This document shows, piece after piece, positions 28,316-37,190 of a stretch of DNA of 64,000 nucleotides. A program made the translations under genes and the position numbers. Below the pieces are notes generated by a model. The model did not search any database, was not told the origin of the DNA, and saw only the letters and a program-made list of their open reading frames with translations. Positions within the stretch are counted from its first letter, which is position 1. Every line of letters begins with the position of its first letter. Source of the stretch: Marinimicrobium sp. C6131. Its GTDB lineage: Bacteria > Pseudomonadota > Gammaproteobacteria > Pseudomonadales > Cellvibrionaceae. The DNA lies in assembly GCF_026153455.1 (NCBI RefSeq), contig NZ_CP110629.1, forward strand, positions 310,001-374,000, written 5' to 3'.

Positions 28316-29037
28316 TGGGTGCCGAGGTATCGGTTTGGGGAGCCTGGCTGGCGGCCTGGATGCTGGGGTTGTTCAGCAGCGCCCACTGTGTGGGCATGTG
28401 TGGTGGTATCATGGGCGCGCTGTCCGCCGCGATTCCGGCCGAGGCTCGGGGGCATCGCTGGCGACTTCTGTTCGCTTACAACGTCGGGCGCATCACCAGT
28501 TACACCCTGATGGGCCTCTTGGCCGGGTTGCTTGCCGGCGGCCTCACACCACTTGACCCAGTGTTGCGGTTGGTCGCCGGGCTCCTGCTGATTGCCATGG
28601 GCCTGTACCTGGCGGGCTGGTGGCGTGGTTTGACCTGGTTGGAGCGGGGCGGCGCGGTGGTGTGGCGTCGCCTGCAACCGCTGGGCAAGTCACTGCTTCC
28701 GGTCCGGCGACCGCGCCAGGCGCTGCTACTGGGTGCGCTGTGGGGTTGGTTACCCTGTGGCCTGGTGTACACCGCCCTGGCCTATGCGCTTGCTCAAGGC
28801 AATCTGTGGGTGAGCGGTGGGACCATGTTGGCGTTCGGCCTGGGCACCTTGCCCGCGGTGTTGGCCGCGGGCGTGATGGCGCTGCAACTGACCCGCCTGT
28901 TGCAGCGGCGGGGACTGCGGATATTCATGGCCCTGGCCATCATTCTGTTCGGGCTTTGGACCCTGTGGCCCGCGGTCGGTGGTGGCCACGCGGCCTCATC
29001 TGGTACCCCTTCTTCCCACCATTCTCATCACCACTGA
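28312..29037 (+). CDS. TauE/SafE-like membrane protein of the cco cluster
   Basis: A 241-residue polytopic inner-membrane protein (about six helices) that starts by overlapping the ccoS stop. LFSSAHCVGMCGGIMGALS near residues 19-37 is the cysteine/glycine signature of the DsbD-like TauE/SafE proteins that regularly follow ccoS. A second WGWLPCGLVYTAL repeats the pattern with another cysteine. The C-terminus is histidine-rich (SHHSHHH), suggesting metal binding. A role in copper or thiol handling for cbb3 assembly is likely from context, not demonstrated. Confidence 0.85.
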   Translation: MMGAEVSVWGAWLAAWMLGLFSSAHCVGMCGGIMGALSAAIPAEARGHRWRLLFAYNVGRITSYTLMGLLAGLLAGGLTPLDPVLRLVAGLLLIAMGLYLAGWWRGLTWLERGGAVVWRRLQPLGKSLLPVRRPRQALLLGALWGWLPCGLVYTALAYALAQGNLWVSGGTMLAFGLGTLPAVLAAGVMALQLTRLLQRRGLRIFMALAIILFGLWTLWPAVGGGHAASSGTPSSHHSHHH

Positions 29038-29043
29038 GCGCAG

Positions 29044-29065
29044 CGCGCAACCTGCGCGGTTTTTT
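29044..29065 (+). terminator. probable intrinsic terminator after the cco cluster
   Basis: Five-base GC arms (CGCGC at 29044-29048, GCGCG at 29054-29058) surround an AACCT loop, followed by a run of T to 29065. It is seven bases after the stop of the TauE/SafE-like gene and ends the cco transcription unit. Confidence 0.7.
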
Positions 29066-29165
29066 GCGGTCCAACCCGGTAAGTTCAGGCTCCGTTCCTG
29101 TCCGGTCAGTTTATCCGTGACGCTGCGGTTTCTTCCGGTATATGATGGGGCCTCATGTGTAATGG

Positions 29166-30971
29166 ATGCCTCGGGCGGCATCCCGGTGGGCGAGAATTAT
29201 AATTGTTGTGAAAAGATGGATGCCAGGTTGTCACCGTTTCTCATTTGAGCCGGGCCGCGCCGCCCCCAGTCTTCATCGGCTGACGTGGTTGCTGTGCTGT
29301 CTCTGTCTACCCGGTCTCGCGCAGGGGGAGCCGGTGAGCACCGAGTCAGTGCAGGGAGAGGGCGGCCAGGCCTGCGAACACTATCAGTATGAGTATCGGG
29401 ATCTGGCCGAGCAGCGCGAGAGTCGCCTGGTATTCGATGCCTTTGCGGGGCATGAAGGCAAGACCATTCGCCGAATCGACTATGTCAGTCGCTCGATTTT
29501 TGATGAGTCGGACCCCGCCGAGAACAACTGGCTGTACCGTGGTTTCAACCGCCTGCATATCAACACCCGGGAACCGATTATCGCCAGCCAGTTGCTGTTT
29601 GACGAGGGCGACTCGTTGCGTGAGCGGCTGGTCGCCGAGTCCGAGCGGATCCTGCGCAGCCGCAATTACCTGACCAGTGCCTACATTGTCCCCGATGTGG
29701 TCTGTCCGGATTACATTGACCTGATGGTCATTACTCGCGACTCCTGGGTCACCGAGCCGGAGCTGACCTTCAAGCACGAGGGAGGAGAAACCGAGTCCGG
29801 GATTGGTCTGAAAGACGGCAACTTTCTGGGGACGGGCGATGCGATTGCGCTACGCTACTCTCAGGATATTGAGCGCTCCAGTGTCGGGTATGAGTACCGC
29901 ACCGATCACTTCATGCAGACCCGCCTCGCCACCCGCCTGTACTACGCCCAGAAGAGCGACGGTGAGGACAAAGCCTTCAGTCTTGAGCGTCCGTTCTACT
30001 CGCTGGAAACACCATGGGCGGCCGGTGGCTTTACGGAGGATGTCGCCGAAGTTCGGACCATTCGTGAGGGGGGCGATGATATCAACGAATTTCGGCACCG
30101 CACCCGCGACAGTGAGCTTTACTTCGGGCTGGCGGCCCGGGCCGATGAGCGGTTTACCCGGCGCTGGCGCCTGGGTATCACCCGTGAAGAAGATATCTTC
30201 AGCGCCACGGATGAGACGGTGTTGGGGGTTCCCGACAATCGCAAGGGCAATTATGGCTGGGTGGGGCTGGAAGTGATTGAAAACCGGTTTGCCACTTACA
30301 AGAACCTCAATCAGATCCAGCGCACAGAAGACGTCGCCATGGGCGTCAACTACCGGATGAGGGTAGGCTACGGAGGTACCCGGCTTGGAAACGCCCGGGA
30401 CCTGATTCGTTACCAGGCGTCATACAGTAATGTCATCGGTGTGGGTGAACACCACATTCTTCGTCTGCAGGGCGATGTGGACGGCCGCCACTACAAAGGC
30501 CCGAACCCCATCGACAGCGGGGTGCTCGGGCTTGAGGTCAACTACAACTGGTTTCGTGATGACCAGAACCGTTGGTACTTGAACCTGCGCTATGACATTG
30601 GCGAGAATCTTGAACAGTTTGAGCAACTGACACTGGGAGGCGCCAATGGTCTGCGTGGCTATCCGGTGGATTATCAGCGCGGTAATCGTCGCTATCTTCT
30701 GAATATCGAGCGCCGTTATTTTTCCGATCTGCACCTGTTTAACATCGTCCGCATGGGCGCGGTGGCGTTCTTTGATGCCGGACGGACCTGGGGAGGGCAG
30801 ATTGACAACGAGCCCAACCCACACCTGTCCAACGTGGGAATTGGCCTACGATTCAGCTCCAGTAAAACCAAAGTGGGCAACGTTCTGCACATCGATTTTG
30901 CCGCGCCGCTGGCCGAGCGAGGGGGGCTGGACAGCACGCAGGTGCTGATCAAGGCCGAGGGAGCGTTCTGA
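29166..30971 (+). CDS. Omp85/BamA-TamA-type outer-membrane protein
   Basis: An outer-membrane beta-barrel protein of up to 601 residues. The start is uncertain: ATG 29166, GTG 29208 and ATG 29220 are all in frame before the signal peptide (LTWLLCCLCLPGLAQG). A perfect TATAAT at 29198-29203 would favour a late start but has no -35. The mature part has a POTRA-like region (GKTIRRIDYV... SRNYLTSAYIVP) and a 16-strand-type barrel with the surface-antigen motif LTLGGANGLRGYP. It has far fewer POTRA repeats than BamA. It is followed by a Skp-like gene, echoing bamA-skp. Substrate unknown. Confidence 0.8.
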   Translation: MPRAASRWARIIIVVKRWMPGCHRFSFEPGRAAPSLHRLTWLLCCLCLPGLAQGEPVSTESVQGEGGQACEHYQYEYRDLAEQRESRLVFDAFAGHEGKTIRRIDYVSRSIFDESDPAENNWLYRGFNRLHINTREPIIASQLLFDEGDSLRERLVAESERILRSRNYLTSAYIVPDVVCPDYIDLMVITRDSWVTEPELTFKHEGGETESGIGLKDGNFLGTGDAIALRYSQDIERSSVGYEYRTDHFMQTRLATRLYYAQKSDGEDKAFSLERPFYSLETPWAAGGFTEDVAEVRTIREGGDDINEFRHRTRDSELYFGLAARADERFTRRWRLGITREEDIFSATDETVLGVPDNRKGNYGWVGLEVIENRFATYKNLNQIQRTEDVAMGVNYRMRVGYGGTRLGNARDLIRYQASYSNVIGVGEHHILRLQGDVDGRHYKGPNPIDSGVLGLEVNYNWFRDDQNRWYLNLRYDIGENLEQFEQLTLGGANGLRGYPVDYQRGNRRYLLNIERRYFSDLHLFNIVRMGAVAFFDAGRTWGGQIDNEPNPHLSNVGIGLRFSSSKTKVGNVLHIDFAAPLAERGGLDSTQVLIKAEGAF

Positions 30972-31047
30972 AGCCTTTCCCGGGACTGCCACGGTTCTGT
31001 CTTTTTATTGAAAACAGTGTGAATTAAGTGTAACCTCTGTTTCTAAG

Positions 31048-31070
31048 ACCACTTTCTCAGGGTGGTTTTT
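31048..31070 (+). terminator. intrinsic terminator after the Omp85-type gene
   Basis: ACCAC (31048-31052) pairs with GTGGT (31062-31066) and runs into TTTTT. It lies between the outer-membrane protein gene and the Skp-like gene, so these two may be separate units or only partly read through. Confidence 0.6.
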
Positions 31071-31093
31071 GATATTCAGCAGAGTTAATAATA

Positions 31094-31687
31094 ATGGATC
31101 ATTCGCAACTGTTTCTGTCAGAAGCCGGCATGTTGCTCGGCGCCTCCAGGTCGTTCAGGGCCCGCTGTTTCGGTGTTGCCGCCCTGTTGTTCTGCACCTG
31201 CTCGCGGGCCGACCCCGCGATTGCCGTGGTTGACCTCACCGATGCCGTATTTGCGACCAATGTGGCTGTCGCCCGAATGGAGGCGCTGCGCGACAGTCCG
31301 ACCTACCAGCAGTACCAGTCCGCCCTTGAAGGGGCCGAAGCCGATCTTCAGAACCTCGAGCGCCGAGCGCAGGCACCCGGGCTGAGCGCACAGCAGCGGG
31401 AGATGGTGCATGATCGGGCAGAACACATCCAGCAGGAAATGATCGACACGGGGCGCGCTCTCGAACGATGGTTGCAGGCACAGAAACAGGCCATCTTCGA
31501 GGAATTGTCTCCGCTGGCCCGAACGGCGCTGGACGAACTTGCCCGCGAGCGTCAACTGGATCTGATTATCGCCGAGGACGCGATCATTTACGCTCAGGGG
31601 CGGTGGGTGTTGACGCCGTCGTTGACTGAGAGAGTTGATCTGCACACGGCGCCCAACGGCGCTACGCCTGAGCTTTCTGACGAGTAG
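31094..31687 (+). CDS. Skp/OmpH-like periplasmic chaperone family protein
   Basis: A 197-residue exported protein. The N-terminus holds a signal peptide ending near CSRADPA; ATG 31130 is an alternative start giving a tighter signal. The mature part begins IAVVDLTDAVFATNVAVARM, the short beta strand and helix typical of OmpH. It then has a long charged coiled coil (about 65-150) and a C-terminal strand segment LDLIIAEDAIIYAQG. Skp proteins hold unfolded outer-membrane proteins in the periplasm. This copy is not beside bamA or lpxD, so it is probably a paralogue serving the neighbouring barrel or peroxidase fusion (inference). Confidence 0.78.
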   Translation: MDHSQLFLSEAGMLLGASRSFRARCFGVAALLFCTCSRADPAIAVVDLTDAVFATNVAVARMEALRDSPTYQQYQSALEGAEADLQNLERRAQAPGLSAQQREMVHDRAEHIQQEMIDTGRALERWLQAQKQAIFEELSPLARTALDELARERQLDLIIAEDAIIYAQGRWVLTPSLTERVDLHTAPNGATPELSDE

Positions 31688-31697
31688 GGTCCGAGTT

Positions 31698-34600
31698 ATG
31701 CCTAAAGCCTATCTGTTGTGGGGCCTGGTAGGGGTCAGTGTACTTTGCCAAGCACAATCTTCGGTTGAACTGATTGACTCCGAACCCGGAGCTGAACCTC
31801 AGGTCGAGGCTTCGGCGGAGGCGCTGCCAAAGGAACCGGAGCAGGTGCTCAAGGTGCTCAGGCAGCGGGTCGATGCACTGGGGCTCAGTGAGGAGCCAGC
31901 GCCGGTGGCAGGCTCGACGGCCTCCGAGGGCGCTCTGTTTGAGCTGGGTAAACAGTTGTTTTTCAGTCAGTCTCTGAGTGAACAACGGGATGTCGCCTGC
32001 GCGTCCTGTCACCACCCCTTGCTGGGTGGTGGGGATGGTTTGTCGCTGCCGGTGGGTGTCGATGCCATTGATCCGCAACTGATTGGGCCGGGCCGGGTTC
32101 ACAATGGTAATCGGGCCCGGGACCCGCTGGCCGATGGGGGCCCGAATGTTCCCCGCAACTCACCGACCACCTTCAATTTGCATGTTTATCAGCGGCGGCT
32201 GTTCTGGGATGGGCGGGTTGAGGTGGCGGACTATCACAACACCGGAGACGGACAATCGGTGCCCATCCGCACTCCTGACAGTCTGCGCAATTTGCCGGAT
32301 CCTCACGCCGGCAATGATTTGGCGGCCGCCCAGGCGATGTTTCCCCTGACATCCGCCAATGAAATGTTCGGTCGTGACGCCGACAAGGTATTGAGCAACC
32401 AGGACAAGCGTCGAATCCTTGAGCGGCGTTTGCAAGGCCTGGAGGCAGGGACGGACACCGGGGCGGAAGATGGCAGCCCCTGGCTGCCACTTTTTCAGAC
32501 AGCCTTTGATGACCCCCGAGAGAACCCCGAGCAAGTGGTGACCATGGAGCGGGTCGGTTTGGCGCAAGCCCACTATCAACGCTCACAAGTGTTTCTTGAT
32601 AATCCCTGGTTCAGATTTCTCGATGGCGATGACGGCGCCATTTCCGAAGACGCGCGCCTCGGTGCCTTGCTGTTCTATACGCCGCTGAGTGAGGGTGGTT
32701 ATGGATGCAGTCAGTGCCATGCCGGGCGTCGCTTTACCGACGAGTCGTTTCACAACCTCGCGGTCCCCCAGTTTGGACGCGGTAAGGATCGTCACGGATT
32801 TGATCTGGGGCGAATGCTCGAGAGCTCTCACCCCGATGACCGATACGCGTTTCGTACGCCCTCGTTGCTGAACGTCTCGGTAACCGGCCCTTGGGGGCAC
32901 ACCGGCGCCTTTCTTACCCTGAGCCAGGCGATCCGCCATCATATGGATGTGGAAACCTCGGTGCTCGCCTATGACTACAGCCTGCAGAGCAATCCGCAGT
33001 TCAAGGGTATTCCAACCGACCGGGAGCGCTACCGGAATCGCTCCCTGGAGGCACTGGAGCAGGCCAGGGACAGTGGCAGTTGGAAGTACCTGTCTCACCG
33101 TCGTTTTGACCCGGTGCATGCCCGGTATCTCGAAGCTTTTCTGGAGACCCTGACCGATCCCTGTACCACGGACCCCGAGTGTCTGGCACGCTGGCTGCCC
33201 GACGCCGATGATGATGGCCCGGATGGCGAGCGGCTATATGCCCGCACCGGATCGTTCGTTGGGCAGCCCGTGACTTTCCAGCCCGCGTTGCCGTCCTCTG
33301 TGCAGACGGCGACGCGGGACGAGCCTGAGCCGATGCGGGAACCCTGGTTTGTGGATGCGACCGTAATGACGGGACTGGATTATTCACTGCCGGTCGTGGG
33401 TAATGGCGACGAGCAACACCGGGTCTCGGGTGGGATAGCGGTGGGTGACTACGATGGCGACGGCTGGGATGATCTGTTTATCAGTCATTCTGTGTTGCCC
33501 GGAAAACTGTATCGCAACCAGGGTGATGGCACCTTTGAAGAAACGACCGAGCTTGCCATCGGTACATTGCGCAGTCAGCAGTTCGGTGCACTCTTTTTTG
33601 ACTATGATCAGAATGGACACCGGGATCTCCTGCTCGTAGAGGACAACCGTCACGATGATTTCCTGAGAGTCTATCAGAACCAGGGAGACGGCTTTTTTCT
33701 GCCGGATCCTTTCAAAGCCGGTATCGGATTCAATCGTTTTACGCACAGTCTTTCCGCCGGTGACTTCGACCGGGACGGTCGGATTGATCTGTACGCGGCG
33801 CACTGGGGGTTCACGGCCGGTGCGGACAACAGTGGGTATTTATGGCGCAATAAGGGCGAAGGTCAGTTCGCGGATGCCAGTGATCTGTTGCCTCCCACCC
33901 GGGAGTCTCCCCAGACGGGGAAGCTCGGGCTCGTATTTACCGCCGCGTTTACGGATCTCAACAACAATGGCTGGCCGGATCTGTTACTGGCTGGAGATTT
34001 TCTGACCAGTCAGGTGCTGATCAACGAGTCGGGCGCAGGGTTTGTCGATCGGACTGATGCGGTGATTTCGGATGAGAACGGCATGGGAATGGCGGTTGGA
34101 GACTACGACAATGATGGCGACCTTGACTGGTTTGTGACGTCGATATGGAACCCTCTTGAGCACAAGGCTTACGTTGGAGGAGAGTCCGGCAACAGACTTT
34201 ATCGGAATGATGGCCAGGGGCGCTTTGATGACGCCACCGACAAGGCGGGTGTGCGCCCCGGATTCTGGGGGTGGGGTGCCTGTTTTGCTGACTTCAACAA
34301 TGACGGTTGGCTGGATATTTTCCACACCAACGGCATGACCAGTAAAAATGTCGCCAATGAAGCCATCTTTGCCCAGTTCATCCACGACCCCAGCCTGCTG
34401 TATATCAACAATGGTGACGGCACGTTCACGGAGCGGGCACTGGAGGTCGGGCTGAATCATACACGGCAGGGGCGTGGCGTCAGCTGTTTTGATTACGACC
34501 GCGACGGTAAAGTGGATATTTTTATCAGTCACAGTGGTGAACCCGTGACTGTATTTCGCAACGTCGCCCAGACGGGGCATCACTTCTTCACCGTGAGGCT

Positions 34601-34853
34601 TCGTGGTGGGCCGGACAACCTGGACGGTATCGGGGCCAAGGTCCATGTGCGCAGCGGCCAGTTGTCACAAGTGAGAGAGATCCGATTGGGGTCCAATTAT
34701 CTGTCTAACGATCCGCTGGTGGCCCATTTCGGGCTGGGCGAGAGCCAACAAATCGACGAATTGAGAGTTGTCTGGCCGGACGGAACAGAGCAACGGTTGG
34801 GGGCGCTCGATGTGGATCAATATCTGGTTGTAGAAAAGCCCGGTTCGTTGTGA
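31698..34853 (+). CDS. dihaem cytochrome c peroxidase fused to FG-GAP/VCBS repeats and ASPIC/UnbV domain
   Basis: A 1051-residue exported protein starting at ATG 31698, just after the Skp-like gene, with a signal peptide (about 1-20). Residues about 75-480 are a bacterial dihaem peroxidase/MauG-type domain with haem motifs CASCH (101-105) and CSQCH (337-341) and the LNVSVTGPWGHTGAF segment. Residues about 570-970 hold repeated calcium-type FG-GAP units (GDYDGDGWDDLF, GDFDRDGRIDLY, DFNNDGWLDIF, DYDRDGKVDIF). The last about 70 residues (GIGAKVHVRSG to DELRVVWPDGT) form an ASPIC/UnbV domain. The first half should reduce peroxide or oxidise a substrate; the second half looks like a surface propeller. 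Confidence 0.9.
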   Translation: MPKAYLLWGLVGVSVLCQAQSSVELIDSEPGAEPQVEASAEALPKEPEQVLKVLRQRVDALGLSEEPAPVAGSTASEGALFELGKQLFFSQSLSEQRDVACASCHHPLLGGGDGLSLPVGVDAIDPQLIGPGRVHNGNRARDPLADGGPNVPRNSPTTFNLHVYQRRLFWDGRVEVADYHNTGDGQSVPIRTPDSLRNLPDPHAGNDLAAAQAMFPLTSANEMFGRDADKVLSNQDKRRILERRLQGLEAGTDTGAEDGSPWLPLFQTAFDDPRENPEQVVTMERVGLAQAHYQRSQVFLDNPWFRFLDGDDGAISEDARLGALLFYTPLSEGGYGCSQCHAGRRFTDESFHNLAVPQFGRGKDRHGFDLGRMLESSHPDDRYAFRTPSLLNVSVTGPWGHTGAFLTLSQAIRHHMDVETSVLAYDYSLQSNPQFKGIPTDRERYRNRSLEALEQARDSGSWKYLSHRRFDPVHARYLEAFLETLTDPCTTDPECLARWLPDADDDGPDGERLYARTGSFVGQPVTFQPALPSSVQTATRDEPEPMREPWFVDATVMTGLDYSLPVVGNGDEQHRVSGGIAVGDYDGDGWDDLFISHSVLPGKLYRNQGDGTFEETTELAIGTLRSQQFGALFFDYDQNGHRDLLLVEDNRHDDFLRVYQNQGDGFFLPDPFKAGIGFNRFTHSLSAGDFDRDGRIDLYAAHWGFTAGADNSGYLWRNKGEGQFADASDLLPPTRESPQTGKLGLVFTAAFTDLNNNGWPDLLLAGDFLTSQVLINESGAGFVDRTDAVISDENGMGMAVGDYDNDGDLDWFVTSIWNPLEHKAYVGGESGNRLYRNDGQGRFDDATDKAGVRPGFWGWGACFADFNNDGWLDIFHTNGMTSKNVANEAIFAQFIHDPSLLYINNGDGTFTERALEVGLNHTRQGRGVSCFDYDRDGKVDIFISHSGEPVTVFRNVAQTGHHFFTVRLRGGPDNLDGIGAKVHVRSGQLSQVREIRLGSNYLSNDPLVAHFGLGESQQIDELRVVWPDGTEQRLGALDVDQYLVVEKPGSL

Positions 34854-34866
34854 GGTGACATGAGAA

Positions 34867-34889
34867 GGGGCGCCGTTTGGCGGCGCCCC
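34867..34889. terminator. GC-rich hairpin between convergent genes
   Basis: Nine-base arms GGGGCGCCG and CGGCGCCCC enclose TTTGG, between the peroxidase fusion and the MscS gene, which converge here. A stable bidirectional terminator-like structure; no long U-tract on the plus side. Confidence 0.6.
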
Positions 34890-34895
34890 GGAGAA

Positions 34896-35717
34896 CTATG
34901 GTTTTTCGTTGAAGATATGGAGGTCGCGCTGGGGGAAGGGGATGCTCATACCGTTCGCTTCCAGCTCCACCTTGATTTTCTCGGTCATGTCCCAGTACAC
35001 CGGCCAGTAATCCTCGGTTTTCACCCAGGGCCGCACGATGAAGTTGACACTACTATCGGCCAGGGCCGATACGGCAACGTTCGGTGCGGGATCCTGCAGT
35101 ACCCGCTCGTCCGATGTGAGCGCGGCCATCATGACTTCCTTGGCTTTTTTCAGATCGTCGCCGTAGCTGATACCAAATACCATATCCACCCGCCGGGTGT
35201 CCCGGGCGGAGTAGTTGATGATATTCCCTCCGTAAATGGCGCCGTTGGGGATGGTGACTTCTTTGTTGTCTGGCGTACGCAGAATGGTCGAGAAAATACT
35301 GATCTTTTCCACCATTCCCGCCGTGCCAGCGGCCTCGATATAGTCTCCGGCTTTGAACGGGCGCAGCACCAGCAGCAGGAAGCCAGCGGCAAAGTTCTGC
35401 AGCGATCCCTGCAGCGCCAGGCCGATGGCCAGGCCGGCCGCACCGAGAACGGCAATCAGGGAAGTGGTGTTCACACCCAACTGGTCCAACGCGGCCACGA
35501 TGACAAAAATGAGCAGCAGCACTTTGGCAATGGTTTGGGTGAACTCAATCAGTATGCTGTCCAGCTTGGTGCGACCCAGCACCTTACCGAGAATACCGAC
35601 GAGGATGCTGATGATGATCCGGCCGATAATGAAAATCAGCAGGGCCGTGACAATGTTGATGGCCCAGGGTATGACGTAAAGACTGATCAGTTCGTTGATC
35701 TTTTCGGTGTCGAGCAT
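34896..35717 (-). CDS. small-conductance mechanosensitive channel, MscS family
   Basis: An inner-membrane channel that opens under membrane tension to release solutes on hypo-osmotic shock. The 273-residue protein starts at ATG 35717 with GAGGGA upstream; the open frame to 35777 is not used. Three membrane helices (about 20-105) lead to the pore helix with AVLGAAGLAIGLALQGSLQN, the classic Gly/Ala-rich TM3 of MscS, and a cytoplasmic beta/alpha vestibule (VEKISIFSTILRTPDNKEV). Length is close to E. coli MscS (286). It stands alone downstream of the rnf operon on the same strand. Confidence 0.93.
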   Translation of the reverse strand: MLDTEKINELISLYVIPWAINIVTALLIFIIGRIIISILVGILGKVLGRTKLDSILIEFTQTIAKVLLLIFVIVAALDQLGVNTTSLIAVLGAAGLAIGLALQGSLQNFAAGFLLLVLRPFKAGDYIEAAGTAGMVEKISIFSTILRTPDNKEVTIPNGAIYGGNIINYSARDTRRVDMVFGISYGDDLKKAKEVMMAALTSDERVLQDPAPNVAVSALADSSVNFIVRPWVKTEDYWPVYWDMTEKIKVELEANGMSIPFPQRDLHIFNEKP

Positions 35718-35805
35718 AGACGTATCCCTCGGTAGGTGATGAACGGTAGACTCTAAGTCTAACGGATATTTCATCACTCTGCCGAGAGATTGCCTATCAG
35801 GGGGG

Positions 35806-36522
35806 TTAGCTGATATTCCCGGTGGTACGTACCCGTTTGCTGCCTTTGACCGGCTTGGTGCTACGCGCGGCTTCGCGTCTTTTCAACTGAGCGTCAACAC
35901 TGTTTTTCAGCGCAATCAGAAAGCCGGTCACGATAAAGGCGCCGGGGGGAAGCACGGCCACGAGAAAACCCGGATAGTGCTCGAAGGGTTGCCAGGTCCA
36001 GTCGCGGGCGCCTTCGCCCAGCAGCAAGTGCATGTCATCGAATAAAGTGCCGTTACCGAGCAGTTCACGCACTGAGCCCACGGCCAGTAGCACAAACATG
36101 AAGCCCATTCCCATCATCAACCCGTCGGCGGCTGACGGCAGCACCGGGTTTTTACTGGCAAAGGCGTCGGCCCGCCCCAGAATGGCGCAGTTGGTCACAA
36201 TCAGCGGAATGAAAATCCCGAGAATGGTGTACAGCTCGTAAGTGAATGCTCGCATCAACAGTTCGATGCAGGTGGTCAGGGCTGCAATGATCATCACGAA
36301 AGCGGGCAGGCGCACCGCATCACTGACGCCTTTGCGAATCAGGGACACAATAATGTTGGAGCTGGTCAGTACCAGTAACGTAGCCAGTCCCAACCCCAGC
36401 GCGTTGACCACAGAGCCGGTCACCGCCAACAGCGGACACAGGCCAAGCAGTTGTACCAGCGCCGGGTTGTTGGTCCAGAGGCCGTTTTTGGAAATCGCTT
36501 GATAGTCGGCGGCTTCACTCAT
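35806..36522 (-). CDS. rnfE: Rnf electron transport complex subunit E
   Basis: An inner-membrane subunit of the Rnf (Rsx) complex that couples ferredoxin/NADH electron transfer to ion movement. The 238-residue protein has about six membrane helices, with NPALVQLLGLCPLLAVT near the start and TNCAILGRADAFASKNP in the middle. The conserved cysteines there hold the intramembrane iron-sulfur site shared with RnfA. The C-terminus is basic. It is last of the six-gene operon and overlaps rnfG by four bases. No nth gene follows. Confidence 0.95.
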   Translation of the reverse strand: MSEAADYQAISKNGLWTNNPALVQLLGLCPLLAVTGSVVNALGLGLATLLVLTSSNIIVSLIRKGVSDAVRLPAFVMIIAALTTCIELLMRAFTYELYTILGIFIPLIVTNCAILGRADAFASKNPVLPSAADGLMMGMGFMFVLLAVGSVRELLGNGTLFDDMHLLLGEGARDWTWQPFEHYPGFLVAVLPPGAFIVTGFLIALKNSVDAQLKRREAARSTKPVKGSKRVRTTGNIS

Positions 36523-37190
36523 TGCGTCGTGCCTGTGTTTTCAGAAGTTTCAGGGGCTTTCTCGGGGACGTCGTCCGGGAAGAGCACCGTGTGGTACTGG
36601 TCCACAAATTCCAGGACACGTCGAACCTGATGCACCACCGCTCGTGGGGTGATAGTGGCACCGGTAAACTGGTCGAAGGCGCCTCCGTCTTTTTTCACGC
36701 GCCAGTCTTCCGCTGCCGGATTCCCGAGGGAGCGGCCGTGAAAGCCCAGTATCCAGTCGCTTTTTTTCAGGTCCACCTTATCACCCAGGCCCGGAGTTTC
36801 ATTGTGGGTGAGCACCCGCACACCGGCAATTCGGCCATCCCGGTGAACGCCCACGATCATCCGGATATTTCCGCTGTAGCCGTCGGGCGCGACGGCGGGA
36901 ATGATCACCGCTTCAACCTGCCCGTTCTGGCGGGCCAGGTGAATGGCCTCTGGCTGGCGCAGGCCCAGGGTGTCCAGCGCCTCCTCCGGCACGGCTAAGG
37001 TGTCGGTCAGCAGGTCGTTATCATGCTGATCTTCCGGAATGATTTCCAGTAGAGCGGCGGCGGCCGCCTGCCGCTCGGCATCCGCGATCTGATCCCGGGT
37101 GGCCTGGTAGGTACCGGCAAGCACACCGGCGGTTACCAGTGCAAAAGCCCCCAATAACAGGCTGTTTTTACCAATCGACCAACCGAACAT
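36519..37190 (-). CDS. rnfG: Rnf electron transport complex subunit G
   Basis: A periplasm-facing flavoprotein subunit with a single N-terminal membrane helix (about 7-27). The 223-residue protein carries the covalent FMN motif TGATIT near residue 170 (flavin linked to a threonine, as in NqrC and RnfG). The preceding sequence DGGAFDQF is typical. It overlaps rnfE by four bases and begins immediately after rnfD, so translation is probably coupled. The C-terminal tail is acidic. Confidence 0.95.
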   Translation of the reverse strand: MFGWSIGKNSLLLGAFALVTAGVLAGTYQATRDQIADAERQAAAAALLEIIPEDQHDNDLLTDTLAVPEEALDTLGLRQPEAIHLARQNGQVEAVIIPAVAPDGYSGNIRMIVGVHRDGRIAGVRVLTHNETPGLGDKVDLKKSDWILGFHGRSLGNPAAEDWRVKKDGGAFDQFTGATITPRAVVHQVRRVLEFVDQYHTVLFPDDVPEKAPETSENTGTTQ

